A stretch of DNA of 64,000 nucleotides from Halobaculum saliterrae. GTDB lineage: Archaea; Halobacteriota; Halobacteria; Halobacteriales; Haloferacaceae. The translations under genes were made by a program, and so were the position numbers. Positions 26,715-36,262 of the stretch are shown here, one piece after another. The stretch covers positions 124,001-188,000 of the forward strand of contig NZ_WUUS01000002.1 of assembly GCF_009831625.1 (NCBI RefSeq), in the 5' to 3' direction. Every line of letters starts with the position of its first letter. The first letter of the stretch is position 1. The notes under the pieces are model-generated. The model was not told the DNA's origin and did not search any database. It saw only the letters and a list, made by a program, of their open reading frames with translations.

Positions 26715-29700
26715 TCACTCTTCCCACTCGATGGGCTGCCGGATAATCGGGTCTGCGTCAAAGTCGAAGCTCCGCAGGTCGACCTGCACGTTCCGCTCCC
26801 TCTTTTCTTTGGTCCGGTTCCGGAGCCGTTCGAAGGGTCGGGGGATCTCGAGGAGCTCCGCGTCACCGCTGTTGCCGGTCCGGATGTTCCGGGCGACGTA
26901 GAGATAGTAGTGCTCACTGAGCGGACCGCCGGCAGCCTTCCATTCGTTCCACGAGAGAGAAGGTTTGCGTGTGTTCACGCCGGACGTTTTGAGCTCGATA
27001 CAGCGGTCAACGATCGCCCGCCCGTCGGCGTCTGTGCGGAGCGTGAGAACGTCAAACCCGGGGAACCCTCTATTTAGTGGGTTCTCCGCACTGGAAAGTC
27101 CTCGTTCGTCGCCGAACCGTTCGATGGCGTCGTCGAGTGATGCGTGTTCCTTCCGCATCTGCTCGTAGATCTCGGGCGTGTGAACGTCGAACACCTGCTC
27201 GGCCGGATTGCGTTCACCCGCCTCACGGAGCCGCTCCCGTTCGGCCTTCATCGTCAGCTCCATCCCGAACGCATCGATCTCGGTCCGGTACTCCTGCGAT
27301 GTTCCGTGGCCGGCCCCTCCGCCACCACCTCCTCCATTCGTCTGTGCCCGTCGCCCTGTAGAGTCGCTGGACGAACCGGTCGTGGGAGTGGCTTCAAGCA
27401 ACGACTCCGCGACGCGCCGGTCTCCGATGCTCGTCACCGATTCGATAGCCGGCACCTGCGCGGAGTGGGCAGTTCCACTGGTTCCTGTGCTCCCAGTCCG
27501 CTCCGCAGGTTCGTGTTCCGACTGGTCGTCTTCCTCGGTTTCCTCCGGGCTGTACGGCTCAGGGGGAACGGGCTCTGCTTCCTCCGCCTCGTTGACTGCC
27601 TCGTCCCGTTCGTCGGCAAACAGCTCCTTCCGAGTCGCTTCGACCTGTCCGGAGGGAACATCACTCCCTACGGTCCGCAGGCGGGCCTCGAGCGTCGCCC
27701 CGGGCTCTGGCTCACCCAGTGCGTGGTCGACGAGCATATTCACTGCTTCGTAGTACTGGGGAATGTCGAGCCGTTCTGTGAACGCACCAGTCAGAGCGTC
27801 GACGAACGCATCTCGGTCCAGCGTCTGGTCCACCAGTACCCGGACGATACGGTCACCATCACGCTCGAGGTGATACGCTTGTGACTCCGGCGGCCGATTC
27901 TCGTCCCAGCTCCCATCGGCCAACGAGATCCGGAGGTCGAGGTTCTTGACGAACGTCAGCTGCTCGTAGAACGTTCGGGTGGCGCTGCGGTCTTGGTCGA
28001 CCAGAAACGCCGACTGCCGGTTTGTCCGGAGCCGGAGCAAAAGCGCAGCCAGCAACGTCTCAAGCCACACTTGGTCGACCTCGGCGCCACCGATCGAGAG
28101 AGGGAGCGGCGGACAGTCCTCGAACGCCGGCTCCCTGCGGACGGCCGTTCGCAGGTCCCTTGCCCCACAGTAGCTGCCGAAACTCGCTGCCTCCGGCTTG
28201 AACAGCGCCAGGATGGGAACACCGAGGTTCGCGTACCGGTCACGGCTGCTGCGGGACCGAACGTAGTACGAATCGCTCGCGGGGACGAGTTCGTACCCCT
28301 GGCCGACCCGGCAGAGGAGGTCGACGTCCCCCAGCCCGGTGTTGTCTGGGCGCCACGCTGCCGGGAGCGGCTCACTCTGCTCGAGCCCAGGAAGCAGTTC
28401 CGCGATGCGGGTGTACAGTAGCTCGACGGCGCTAGCGAACTGGGCAGGGTCTTCGGAGCTCTCGAGCAGCTCTCCGATACGATTGACAGCGTTGTAGGCA
28501 TCTTGTGGTGAGAACGACTCCTGATCGAGGCGCCGGCCGATGCCCAGCGTTTCCGCGAGTGTCGACACTACCTCGGGTTCGTCCGTCTCCCTGGCCGGGA
28601 ACCCCGCCGTGACGAACGGGAGCAACGGGCGTTTCCCTGAGACATCGAGGGTGAACCGCTCCTCGTCGGCGTCGGGGAGCCGCCAGGCGTCGGGCGGCCG
28701 GACCGCGCCGAACGTCGTCGGGACCCATGCTGTCTGCCGGAGCTGCCAGACCCAGAGGTTCTGTCCTAGACGCTCGCGCTCGTCCGTGGTGAAGAAATAG
28801 CTGCGGTTGCTCCCCCGCCACTGTTTGTTGGTGAACGCCGCAACCTCGGCGTGGCGGTGGGCCGAGAGCCCGCTGTTCCACCAGCACACCAGATGGCGCA
28901 GGAGCCGAACGCCAACTGCCGATTCCTCGCGTGCCGCACTCGTCAGCTCGTGGGCGTATTCGAGTGCGTTGACCTGAGAGAGGTACTGCTGGCTACTGTC
29001 AGGGATCTCCGGGTCAACCTGGGATGCGAGCTGTTCGCGGTAGGCCGTCCAGTCTGACTCGGTCAACCCGCGATAGCGGTGGTCGACCGGCGGTGACTCG
29101 GTCTCGAGGGCCGAGCGCGAGCTGATCGTCGACCGCGGCGGACGGCTGAGTCCCTGTGTCTCACGGTAGCGGTGTCGGGTTGCGGGGTCCGGGGCAAACA
29201 GCGGCAGCGGCCGGACGTGTTCGGCGACACCGAGCCACTGCAGGAACGCTGCCCAGGCGAGATGCTCTTCGTCGGGAGACTCGCTCTCGGTTGGGTCGAG
29301 GCCGAACCACTCGGGCGGTGCGAGGAAGCGTGGTTCGAACCGATTTGAGTCTGTGACGTCGCCGACCGCCCGGAGCAGCTCCTCGATGTGCGCCTCCTCC
29401 GGCCGGCCGAGAGCGGTCTGCCACGCCGAACTGAAGTAGACGCGGTGAGCGGGTTGCCAGTCGACGGAGTCGTCCGGGCCGACTGTCGGGACCGGGAGGC
29501 TGGCGAGCGCGGAGAACGGCTTCCGCGAGGACTGATAGAGCAGCGGGGCGTCCGGCGACCGAGGGTTTTCGGGCGACTGAACCGCGGCCATCCGACGGAT
29601 CGTATCGAGTGTTTCGAGCTGATACAGCGTCGACGGGTCTGCATCAGGGGAGTTCGGCCCGGGGAGCTGGGGGCTGATGGCTGTGTCGAACACCTGCGTG

Positions 29701-31721
29701 AACTGGTACTCCTTGATGTTCCAGACGGTCCGGATGTCCGCCGCGAACTCCGCCGGGAGCGCTGCCTCCCTGAGCGGCTTGGCCCGGTTCGGGTCGCTGC
29801 CGTGGTAGAGTTCGCTCGCGAAGAACTGGATATTCGGGAGTACTCCGCCTGCGATGTCGTTCTCGGGCGGCATGAAGACGGTGCCGTCCCGGTTGGCACG
29901 CCGGATCGCCCGCGCCGTCTCGTCGTCGAACTCGACGGCCGTCGGCAACAGCGGCACGCGACGGCAAGCATCGTCGAACGCTGCGCGGTCGTCATCGCTC
30001 TCGAGGGGTTTTCGCACCGCGACGAGATACTCGAGTACAGGGTCTATCAGGAGCCGACACGGCTCGGCGTCCTCTGGGACCGCAATCTCCCACTCCTCCT
30101 CGCTGATCAGCCGGAGTGAGGGATCGACGGACGCGTCCGCGAGCAGTTCGGGGACTGACGCAGTGTCGTATCGGCTCGCGCCGTACGCTTCGAGCGCTCG
30201 TGTCTTCGGGTGGTCTAGCAGCACCGCATCGGGGAGCGCCTCCAGCCCTTGCGGGACGGTGGCTCCGGTCTGGAGGAGTTGGACGAACTGCTCGCCCAGC
30301 GTCGGCAAATCCGTCGACGTCGGCGGGAGACGGACGGCGTCGATACTCACCCGATCGTCGCCGAACGCGCTCGGAAGGAACGGGACCGAACTGACGGCAT
30401 CGTTCACTTGCTCGAAGAGACAGTGGTCGACGTCACCGGGCGTGAACGACCACTCCCGGCGCTGACCGAGCGAGGGATCGAGCGCGTCGACGAATGTCTC
30501 GGGCGCGGTCGCCGACGTGCGGATGAATGGCAGTACTCGCTGGGCGAACAGCGTCCCAACTTCCTCGAAGAGGTAGCCGTTGAATTGTCCCTCGTAGCCC
30601 CGTTTGCCATCGTGATCGAGTGTCAGGTTCCGCCGTGACGTATCCGACTGGAACGTCCCCGTGACTAGCGCCGGGATCGGACTCCGCTCTTTCGTGGGGA
30701 GGAAGACGTGGACCATCGGCGGGCGGTCCCGGGACTCTCCGTAGATGGGCTCGAGCGCCCAGTCGCTCACCTCGGCTCCCGGTGCATCGACCGCCGGCGT
30801 CGCGCGAAACGCCACACCGACGCGTAACTGTCCCATCGCGTCGATCTCCGGGTCGGTGAGATCTGATCGCGCGGCGATGTGGTCGCTGTCGATCTCCGTG
30901 CGCTCGAAGAGACAGTACCAGTCAGTCGTTGCCGACGTCGACCCACCGTCGACGGTCTCCCGTGACACTTCGATGAGCGTTGCGTTCTCTGCGTCGCGAA
31001 ACTCCTGCCGCGAGAGGCGCCAGCTCCGTTCCCAGGTCGGACACTCAATATCGATCTGCTCCAGTTCCGGCAGGAGCGCGACGGTGTTGGCGCTCAGCGA
31101 CTGGAGCTTCCGCTGGATGGCGCCGTGGTGCTGTGCTGTGTCCCGGAGTGGGAGTTCGAACACGGTCGTGAATCCCTCCGAGAGAAGCGATTGGACGTCC
31201 GCGGGCGGCTCCGCCGAATGAGGGAGTGAAAGCAGTGGGACCTGCTCCGCCTCGACCTCCCCGTCGAACGCGTCGGCGATCACACGATTCTGGGTCAGGG
31301 TTTCGGCTGAGCGCCCCCGGTGGAACTGGGCCTGTACCGACTCCGAGAAGGCGCGGGGGTTGTCGGTGACACCCAGCACTGAGGTGAACCCCCGCCCTTT
31401 GTGGCCGATCGTAGTGTCCCCGGCTTTCGTCGTCCGCGTCGTCAGCGTCAGCGCATAGAGGTCCCCCATCGTAAACGGAGCGCCGTTGTTGGCGACCAGC
31501 AGCCGGTCGTCGGTGAGGCGGATCTTGACCGCCGGCGTCGCCGTCTCGTCCATCTCGTCGACAGCGTTCTGCAGGAGTTCGAAGATGAACCGCCCCTCGT
31601 AGTCCGCGCGGTCCTGCCGCTCGGTCCCGGCGTCGGACTCAATGCGGTCCGGGTTGCTCTCGTAGGTCCCGACGTGAAGCGACTGGATGTCGGCTATCGA
31701 TTCCGGGACGTCGTCGTTCAT
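26715..31721 (-). CDS. Giant GHKL-ATPase protein with DUF3883-like C-terminus
   Basis: 1668 residues. The N-terminus is a sacsin/Hsp90-like GHKL ATPase: FIFELLQNAVDE (Mg-binding Asn), DDRLLVANNGAPF (N-box partner) and TTIGHKGRGFTSVL (glycine-rich lid). A long middle part without clear motifs follows. Residues about 1390-1500 are low-complexity and charged. The last 160 residues (NRGFPGFDVLTLRTD, CIELKTSG, LSWNEWKAA, YYLYVARNI) resemble DUF3883, which has a restriction-nuclease-like core with the catalytic D...E.K pattern. Such ATPase-nuclease fusions are found among prokaryotic defence genes. It is flanked by decayed genes and toxin-antitoxin pairs. A role in defence is inferred, not shown. 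Confidence 0.75.
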   Translation of the reverse strand: MNDDVPESIADIQSLHVGTYESNPDRIESDAGTERQDRADYEGRFIFELLQNAVDEMDETATPAVKIRLTDDRLLVANNGAPFTMGDLYALTLTTRTTKAGDTTIGHKGRGFTSVLGVTDNPRAFSESVQAQFHRGRSAETLTQNRVIADAFDGEVEAEQVPLLSLPHSAEPPADVQSLLSEGFTTVFELPLRDTAQHHGAIQRKLQSLSANTVALLPELEQIDIECPTWERSWRLSRQEFRDAENATLIEVSRETVDGGSTSATTDWYCLFERTEIDSDHIAARSDLTDPEIDAMGQLRVGVAFRATPAVDAPGAEVSDWALEPIYGESRDRPPMVHVFLPTKERSPIPALVTGTFQSDTSRRNLTLDHDGKRGYEGQFNGYLFEEVGTLFAQRVLPFIRTSATAPETFVDALDPSLGQRREWSFTPGDVDHCLFEQVNDAVSSVPFLPSAFGDDRVSIDAVRLPPTSTDLPTLGEQFVQLLQTGATVPQGLEALPDAVLLDHPKTRALEAYGASRYDTASVPELLADASVDPSLRLISEEEWEIAVPEDAEPCRLLIDPVLEYLVAVRKPLESDDDRAAFDDACRRVPLLPTAVEFDDETARAIRRANRDGTVFMPPENDIAGGVLPNIQFFASELYHGSDPNRAKPLREAALPAEFAADIRTVWNIKEYQFTQVFDTAISPQLPGPNSPDADPSTLYQLETLDTIRRMAAVQSPENPRSPDAPLLYQSSRKPFSALASLPVPTVGPDDSVDWQPAHRVYFSSAWQTALGRPEEAHIEELLRAVGDVTDSNRFEPRFLAPPEWFGLDPTESESPDEEHLAWAAFLQWLGVAEHVRPLPLFAPDPATRHRYRETQGLSRPPRSTISSRSALETESPPVDHRYRGLTESDWTAYREQLASQVDPEIPDSSQQYLSQVNALEYAHELTSAAREESAVGVRLLRHLVCWWNSGLSAHRHAEVAAFTNKQWRGSNRSYFFTTDERERLGQNLWVWQLRQTAWVPTTFGAVRPPDAWRLPDADEERFTLDVSGKRPLLPFVTAGFPARETDEPEVVSTLAETLGIGRRLDQESFSPQDAYNAVNRIGELLESSEDPAQFASAVELLYTRIAELLPGLEQSEPLPAAWRPDNTGLGDVDLLCRVGQGYELVPASDSYYVRSRSSRDRYANLGVPILALFKPEAASFGSYCGARDLRTAVRREPAFEDCPPLPLSIGGAEVDQVWLETLLAALLLRLRTNRQSAFLVDQDRSATRTFYEQLTFVKNLDLRISLADGSWDENRPPESQAYHLERDGDRIVRVLVDQTLDRDAFVDALTGAFTERLDIPQYYEAVNMLVDHALGEPEPGATLEARLRTVGSDVPSGQVEATRKELFADERDEAVNEAEEAEPVPPEPYSPEETEEDDQSEHEPAERTGSTGTSGTAHSAQVPAIESVTSIGDRRVAESLLEATPTTGSSSDSTGRRAQTNGGGGGGGAGHGTSQEYRTEIDAFGMELTMKAERERLREAGERNPAEQVFDVHTPEIYEQMRKEHASLDDAIERFGDERGLSSAENPLNRGFPGFDVLTLRTDADGRAIVDRCIELKTSGVNTRKPSLSWNEWKAAGGPLSEHYYLYVARNIRTGNSGDAELLEIPRPFERLRNRTKEKRERNVQVDLRSFDFDADPIIRQPIEWEE

Positions 31722-31786
31722 GGGTTGACGTATCTTCCCGGACCTAAATACGGTCTGACTACCACCGCACGGTTACGACATCGCGC

Positions 31787-31935
31787 TCAGGCGCCACCCT
31801 CGACGGACAGCGTCACAAAGAACGTCGATCCTCCCTCATCGCGAATGGAGACGGTGCACACGTCGCCGTCCTGTTCCGATGACAGCTCTACTATCGGGGG
31901 CCGAATCCTGTGCTCGCTGTTTGTAGCTCTGGGTG
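31787..31935 (-). pseudogene. Short coding-like fragment
   Basis: A frame without a start reads RIRPPIVELSSEQDGDVCTV then SIRDEGGSTFFVTLSVEGGA and ends at TGA 31787-31789. It is acidic and regular and may be the end of a small haloarchaeal gene, but I cannot name the family. It lies just upstream of the giant ATPase gene, on the same strand. Confidence 0.3.
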
Positions 31936-32400
31936 AGTGTTATGTCGTTCTTCGACCGGATAGCCTTCCAGCCAGAGGTACAGGACTTCGCGGTACTCGC
32001 AATGGTCGTAGGAGCTGTAGGCGGCTACGCTCCCAGTCCAGACTCGCTAGGCGCCCAGCGCAGCGATCACGTGGACGATGTCACGGGGAACCGTTTGGAG
32101 GTCGTCCGGGAAGAACACCCGGAAGCGTGTACACGCTTCCTGCGGTGGGACGGTCTCTCACCAGTCTTCCTTGGAGCCCCAGCTATCGAACATCGCCTCG
32201 CCGCTCCCGTAGCCAACCGTCACACCGTCGATCGGCGTCCAGTCTGCTGGGAGATGTTCCGCCTCGCCTTCTAGCAACCGGAGGACGGCGTATTGGAGGT
32301 ATTCGTGGGCTTGGTTGTCTGTCGTTCGAGCGACCTAGTCATGCTGCTCGGCAACGTGCTCGGCTTCCTTGAGGACCGTTGTGAGATAGTCGTCAGTCAT
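31891..32400 (-). pseudogene. 170-codon gene with three in-frame stops
   Basis: From ATG 32400 one frame gives MTDDYLTTVLKEAEHVAEQHD, TAG (32335-32337), VARTTDNQAHEYLQYAVLRL ... GSKEDW, TGA (32158-32160), ETVPPQEACTRFRVFFPDDL ... AALGA, TAG (32047-32049), RVWTGSVAAYSSYDHCEYRE ... YPVEERH, and a final TAG at 31891-31893. All four pieces keep haloarchaeal protein character in the same frame, without indels. Gln or Trp at the first two stops would be natural. Family unknown. It has decayed by point mutations only. Confidence 0.65.
32121..32140. repeat. 20-bp perfect palindrome
   Basis: GGAAGCGTGTACACGCTTCC equals its own reverse complement. It lies inside the decayed 170-codon frame, where it encodes EACTRF, so it may be chance within coding DNA. 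Confidence 0.5.
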
Positions 32401-32576
32401 GGTTCGACGGAGGTCAGAACGCGCCTCCGCCCCTCAGCGGGCGCACACAAACTTAACCAACGAGCCGCTCTCTAATCGTAGAATGTTGGTTAATCTTTGA
32501 GGGGTTTTAATCACACCTTCACTCCTGCTGATGGTGGACTGTAGCTAGAAGCAACGAGTGTAGGTCTCAACCTAGG

Positions 32577-34415
32577 CTACGCGGCTGCCGAGGAGCGGGT
32601 CAGTTGGACTTCGAGAGTCGCGTTATTGGGTGCGACTAGTAGTTCCCCATCAGATTTCGTCACCGCCCACTCCAGGCACCAGAGCGCTAGTCCCTCAGCG
32701 TGATTGAGCGGTGTCTCTTCTCCTGACTTGACGGCCTCAACATCTAATGCTGGAAGCCCGTTGGCATCATCATCGACCCGGAGAACGACCAATTCTCCAT
32801 CTGAATTAGTGTTCTTGGTGGTTACTGAAACAGTGATATCGACATTCCCATCATTGTGTGTCGCGATCTGGTCGACGACGTCAGCGACCGCTGTCGGAAA
32901 GGTCTGTGGCGCTTCGACTATTGGGTCGCTAGTACACTGGTCAAATTCGACGCTCACACCTGGATTATCTGCCTCGACGTCTGTGAGCTTCGATGGTAAT
33001 GCTTTGCTCAGATGAATTGGTTCAGGGTCCGCTTTCCCTTCAGCGAGCAGTTGTTTGATGCGCTGTGTACGTGTCGAAATCGTACTGAGTTCCCACGCAG
33101 CATTCTGTACGGCTTCCAGATCTGCCTGTGCCTCCTTATCGTCGACACGGGATGCGGCCAATTCTGCACGTCCAGTGATGATGTTCACTTCGTTTCGAAC
33201 ATTATGCCGTAAGATACGGTTCAGGACGTCCACCATCTCAGACCGTTCTTCGAGGGCGGTATTCGAGGCTTCGAGTTGTGCCTTGGTTTCGCGAATCTCC
33301 TCGATGCGCTGTTGCAGGGCGTCCCGTGTCGACGCTACCGTCCGGTTGAGATCGCCGAATTCGTCCGGGCGATCAGTATCGAACTCGACATCGTACTGGC
33401 CGTCTTCGATCCGCTCTGCTCGATCAGTTAGTCGGGAAAGCGCACCAGTCACATTCCGACCGAGCACGCTGACGACACTCACGAGTGCGAATAGCGTGAA
33501 TACTGCAATCACGCCGATCCACCGGAACGCCTGTTGAGTAATCACGTACGCGTCGCTGGCCGGTGCATGCTCAATAACGACCCAGTCAGTGTTCGGGACC
33601 GAAGCATACGCCACAACATACTCACCGTCCGTGTCTGCTCGATTTTCGTACGCTGGTGACTCGGTGAACCCGGAACTCCCACGGAGACCACTACTGACAA
33701 CTGGGGCGCGACGACTCCCATCTCGGTATTGGGTGAGTGTCGCCGCCGCCTCATCACTAAATACGACAGTCCCGTTCGAATTGACGACTCGCGTAAACCC
33801 GTTGTCGACAGGATGCTCGAATCGCTCGAAGACGCTTGCAGTATCCACCTCCACGACGAGCAACTGTTCCGGTGTCCGGCGGATTGGGGAAATGAAGCCG
33901 ATGACCGTTTCGTTGGCTACTGCGTACGGCTCGGTGACTTGGACATCGTCAAAATCTCGGAAGGAAAACCGTTCATTCCAACTGAGATTTTCGATCGTCG
34001 TCCCCTCTAACGCCGGGTCGGTGCTCGTCGCGACTGATTGGTTCCGCCGGTCAATCACGTAAGCGCGGACGATCGCTGCGTCTGGCCGTTCATTTTTCTG
34101 GGCCTGTAGATACGTTCGAACTTCGGCTTGATCACCCTCCTCGTAAACAGGATGCTCGGAGAGGAGTCGGACAACGAGTCGATTCTTTTCACACCACTCC
34201 CTCAATTCGTTGGCTTCGGTTTCGGCCGCCGCCGTCATCGATTGCTCGACGTTCTCTTCGAGCAATCCGCCGACTTGGACATATAAGCCGACTGTGCCGA
34301 TACTGATGACCAGAAACACGAGGAGCAATGCCGTTGCAAGCTTTCGCCGAAACGACGACCGACCGATGTCGAGAAGCGTACCAAGAACCGGAACATCCGA
34401 CAGTGACCTACGCAT
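32577..34415 (-). CDS. Membrane Cache-HAMP histidine kinase
   Basis: 612 residues. A membrane helix (ATALLLVFLVISIGTVGLYV, about 27-46), an extracellular double-Cache-like domain (about 47-310), a second helix (WIGVIAVFTLFALVSVVSVL), HAMP, a coiled-coil, HisKA with ILRHNVRNEVN, and a shortened HATPase_c region whose N and G boxes are weak (VDDDANGLP; LALWCLEW). The last point suggests reduced or atypical ATP binding. The start overlaps the end of the OpuAC-type binding protein gene by 8 bp, so the pair is coupled. The binding protein probably presents a ligand to the Cache domain. Confidence 0.85.
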   Translation of the reverse strand: MRRSLSDVPVLGTLLDIGRSSFRRKLATALLLVFLVISIGTVGLYVQVGGLLEENVEQSMTAAAETEANELREWCEKNRLVVRLLSEHPVYEEGDQAEVRTYLQAQKNERPDAAIVRAYVIDRRNQSVATSTDPALEGTTIENLSWNERFSFRDFDDVQVTEPYAVANETVIGFISPIRRTPEQLLVVEVDTASVFERFEHPVDNGFTRVVNSNGTVVFSDEAAATLTQYRDGSRRAPVVSSGLRGSSGFTESPAYENRADTDGEYVVAYASVPNTDWVVIEHAPASDAYVITQQAFRWIGVIAVFTLFALVSVVSVLGRNVTGALSRLTDRAERIEDGQYDVEFDTDRPDEFGDLNRTVASTRDALQQRIEEIRETKAQLEASNTALEERSEMVDVLNRILRHNVRNEVNIITGRAELAASRVDDKEAQADLEAVQNAAWELSTISTRTQRIKQLLAEGKADPEPIHLSKALPSKLTDVEADNPGVSVEFDQCTSDPIVEAPQTFPTAVADVVDQIATHNDGNVDITVSVTTKNTNSDGELVVLRVDDDANGLPALDVEAVKSGEETPLNHAEGLALWCLEWAVTKSDGELLVAPNNATLEVQLTRSSAAA

Positions 34416-35373
34416 CGACGGCTACCTCCTCATCTAAAAATTGTGTCGCGACCGCAAACGGATGGTCTCCATTGATTAGCACTTGCTTGTTGAGATCGCG
34501 CATCGTCGGTTTATTGAGTGCTGAAGCCACCGGCGCGAGCTCCTCGAAGATTTCCGGATGGTTGTCGATGAGTGGTGCGTATGCAGTTGGCGCCGGTTGG
34601 TACGGAAGGAAGTAGTCGCGGTCGTCTTCGAGGACTGTAATCGTGGACCGGTCTAGCTGGGGGTCGGTTGCGAACCCGCTTGCAATCTGGACTCGACCTT
34701 GCTCAAGTAGCTCGTAAGTCAGTCCGATGGATGTCACAATGAACGTCTCTGCCTCAAGTTTCTCTCTATCTTCCGTACTGACATCATAATACGAGGCAAG
34801 ACCAGGCCATCCGTCTTGCCGGTGGAAGAATTCCTCGTTAACCGCTATTCCCGGGATTCGATCTCCGTTGCGGAGGTGGGTTGCCAGTTCACTGATGGTC
34901 GATACTCCCGTCTGTTCCGCCCACGTCGCGTCGGCGACAATAACGTACCCGTTCGAAAACGAGGCCGGTTCCGCCAGCTGGAGCTGCTGAGAGTGAGCAT
35001 CCGACTGCACGCGCTCATAGAGTGAGTTGGGGTCCGTGATTCGTGTCTCGTGACGCGGCGGGAGCTGCATCCACGCCGTGCCCGTATACTCCCAGTACAG
35101 GTGTTGCTCGCCCGCTGCCGTCGCCTCCCAGTTCGATAGTGAATTCCCGGAGCCAATTTCGTCGACTGCTCGAACCCAATCGACTGATTGTAGGCGCTGG
35201 TACGCTAGATACCCGAGAATTTTCTGCTCGGTGAATGGCTTCGATCCTATCCGAACGGATACGGACTCTGAGTCAGGCTGCTGATTGCTGGCGCAGCCAC
35301 CGAGGATTGCAGCAGCGCTCACCCCGCCGGCACGACCGACCCGGCCGAGATACTGCCGGCGTGTGAGCGACAT
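34408..35373 (-). CDS. OpuAC-type substrate-binding lipoprotein
   Basis: A 321-residue binding protein of the glycine betaine/choline (OpuAC) class. Tat-like signal MSLTRRQYLGRVGRAGG, lipobox ILGGC, then SVRIGSKPFTEQKILGYLAY, the opening of this class, and EIGSGNSLSNWEATAAGEQH and TGTAWMQLPP in the ligand region. No permease or ATPase gene is adjacent; the next gene is a Cache histidine kinase overlapping by 8 bp. I infer a sensory rather than transport role, for example osmolyte sensing. Confidence 0.85.
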   Translation of the reverse strand: MSLTRRQYLGRVGRAGGVSAAAILGGCASNQQPDSESVSVRIGSKPFTEQKILGYLAYQRLQSVDWVRAVDEIGSGNSLSNWEATAAGEQHLYWEYTGTAWMQLPPRHETRITDPNSLYERVQSDAHSQQLQLAEPASFSNGYVIVADATWAEQTGVSTISELATHLRNGDRIPGIAVNEEFFHRQDGWPGLASYYDVSTEDREKLEAETFIVTSIGLTYELLEQGRVQIASGFATDPQLDRSTITVLEDDRDYFLPYQPAPTAYAPLIDNHPEIFEELAPVASALNKPTMRDLNKQVLINGDHPFAVATQFLDEEVAVDA

Positions 35374-35542
35374 ATAAACATACCTGTACCGGCGAATGAC
35401 ATATAATTACTGGGACTACCCCAAACCGCCTAAAAAGCGGTAAAAACGCCAATAACATCCCATGATGGCCGCACTGACGGTTCTATCGGTGTCGTATAGT
35501 GGCGACAGAAAGCCTATGACCGGTGGAGATGGTCCTACAGAT

Positions 35543-35689
35543 ATGGCAGAGTGTCAGAATTGTGGAAGCCACGTGACTGAAGTCTACGTGCGCGTATTCA
35601 CGCCGGACGCGGCTGAGAACCCGCGCGTCTGTCCGAACTGCGAGGATAAAACTCGGGACCGAAATGGCGTCCGCGAAAAACGAACGTAA
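35543..35689 (+). CDS. Small zinc-ribbon protein
   Basis: A 48-residue protein with two CxxC pairs (ECQNCGSHV and VCPNCEDKTRD), which should bind one zinc. Small proteins of this kind are widespread in haloarchaea. The ATG at 35543 gives the compact form; the open frame upstream is not conserved-looking. Function unknown. The gene ends 5 bp before the end of the convergent methyltransferase gene. Confidence 0.7.
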   Translation: MAECQNCGSHVTEVYVRVFTPDAAENPRVCPNCEDKTRDRNGVREKRT

Positions 35690-35694
35690 CTCCA

Positions 35695-36261
35695 TTAACT
35701 TATCTCAGCGGTTGCCGTAATCAGAAACGTTTCTGGTCGTACCGCTTCGAACTCGACTGTGAATCCGTGCTGACGGAGCGTACTCGCTGTCTCAGTGGCG
35801 GAATACCGTTCATCGACGGGTGGTCCGTGGTTTCCACTCCCGGAAGCTGCCCAGTCCACGATAACGAACGTCCCCTGAGACCTGAGTACGCGACTGATTT
35901 CGCATAGTGCCTGTTCGGTCGCGAACTCGTGGTAGGTCATCGTCGAGAATGCGGCATCGAGGCTGTCGGTATCGAGTGGGAGGTCGTCGATGCCATTCGT
36001 CACGAGGTCGACGTTCTCGGGGACACCTTTCTCCCGGTAGTAGTCGTGCATCGCATCCTGGATGTCGACAGCGTACACCTGATCGACAGCCGGCGCGACG
36101 TCGTCGGTGTAGAACCCGGTTCCGCTACCAAGGTCTGCGACTGTCTCAGCGCCGTCTGGTGATAGTGCCCAGAGGAGTTCCTCTGCAGAGAGGAAGCGGT
36201 AGCGTCGCTGTGCGTCCTCGAGTTTGTCGGCGCGGTCGGCGTCGAAGGTGTGATGTCCCAT
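35695..36261 (-). CDS. SAM-dependent methyltransferase, UbiE-like
   Basis: A 188-residue class I methyltransferase. Motif I ADLGSGTGFYTDDVAPA, acidic strand-2 end YAVDIQDAM, motif II/III DSLDAAFSTMTYHEF and GTFVIVDWAASG. The ATG at 36261 lies 1 bp after the stop of the DUF302 gene, so the two are an operon. The related decayed methyltransferase at 41525-42117 is also in the sulfur cluster, which suggests a role in methylating a thiol, metalloid or quinone; this is inference. Confidence 0.82.
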   Translation of the reverse strand: MGHHTFDADRADKLEDAQRRYRFLSAEELLWALSPDGAETVADLGSGTGFYTDDVAPAVDQVYAVDIQDAMHDYYREKGVPENVDLVTNGIDDLPLDTDSLDAAFSTMTYHEFATEQALCEISRVLRSQGTFVIVDWAASGSGNHGPPVDERYSATETASTLRQHGFTVEFEAVRPETFLITATAEIS

Positions 36262-36262
36262 C

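Noticed and set aside
32121-32140. 20-bp palindrome as an operator
   Set aside because: It lies inside a decayed coding frame, away from any promoter, so chance is a fair explanation; kept only as a repeat feature.
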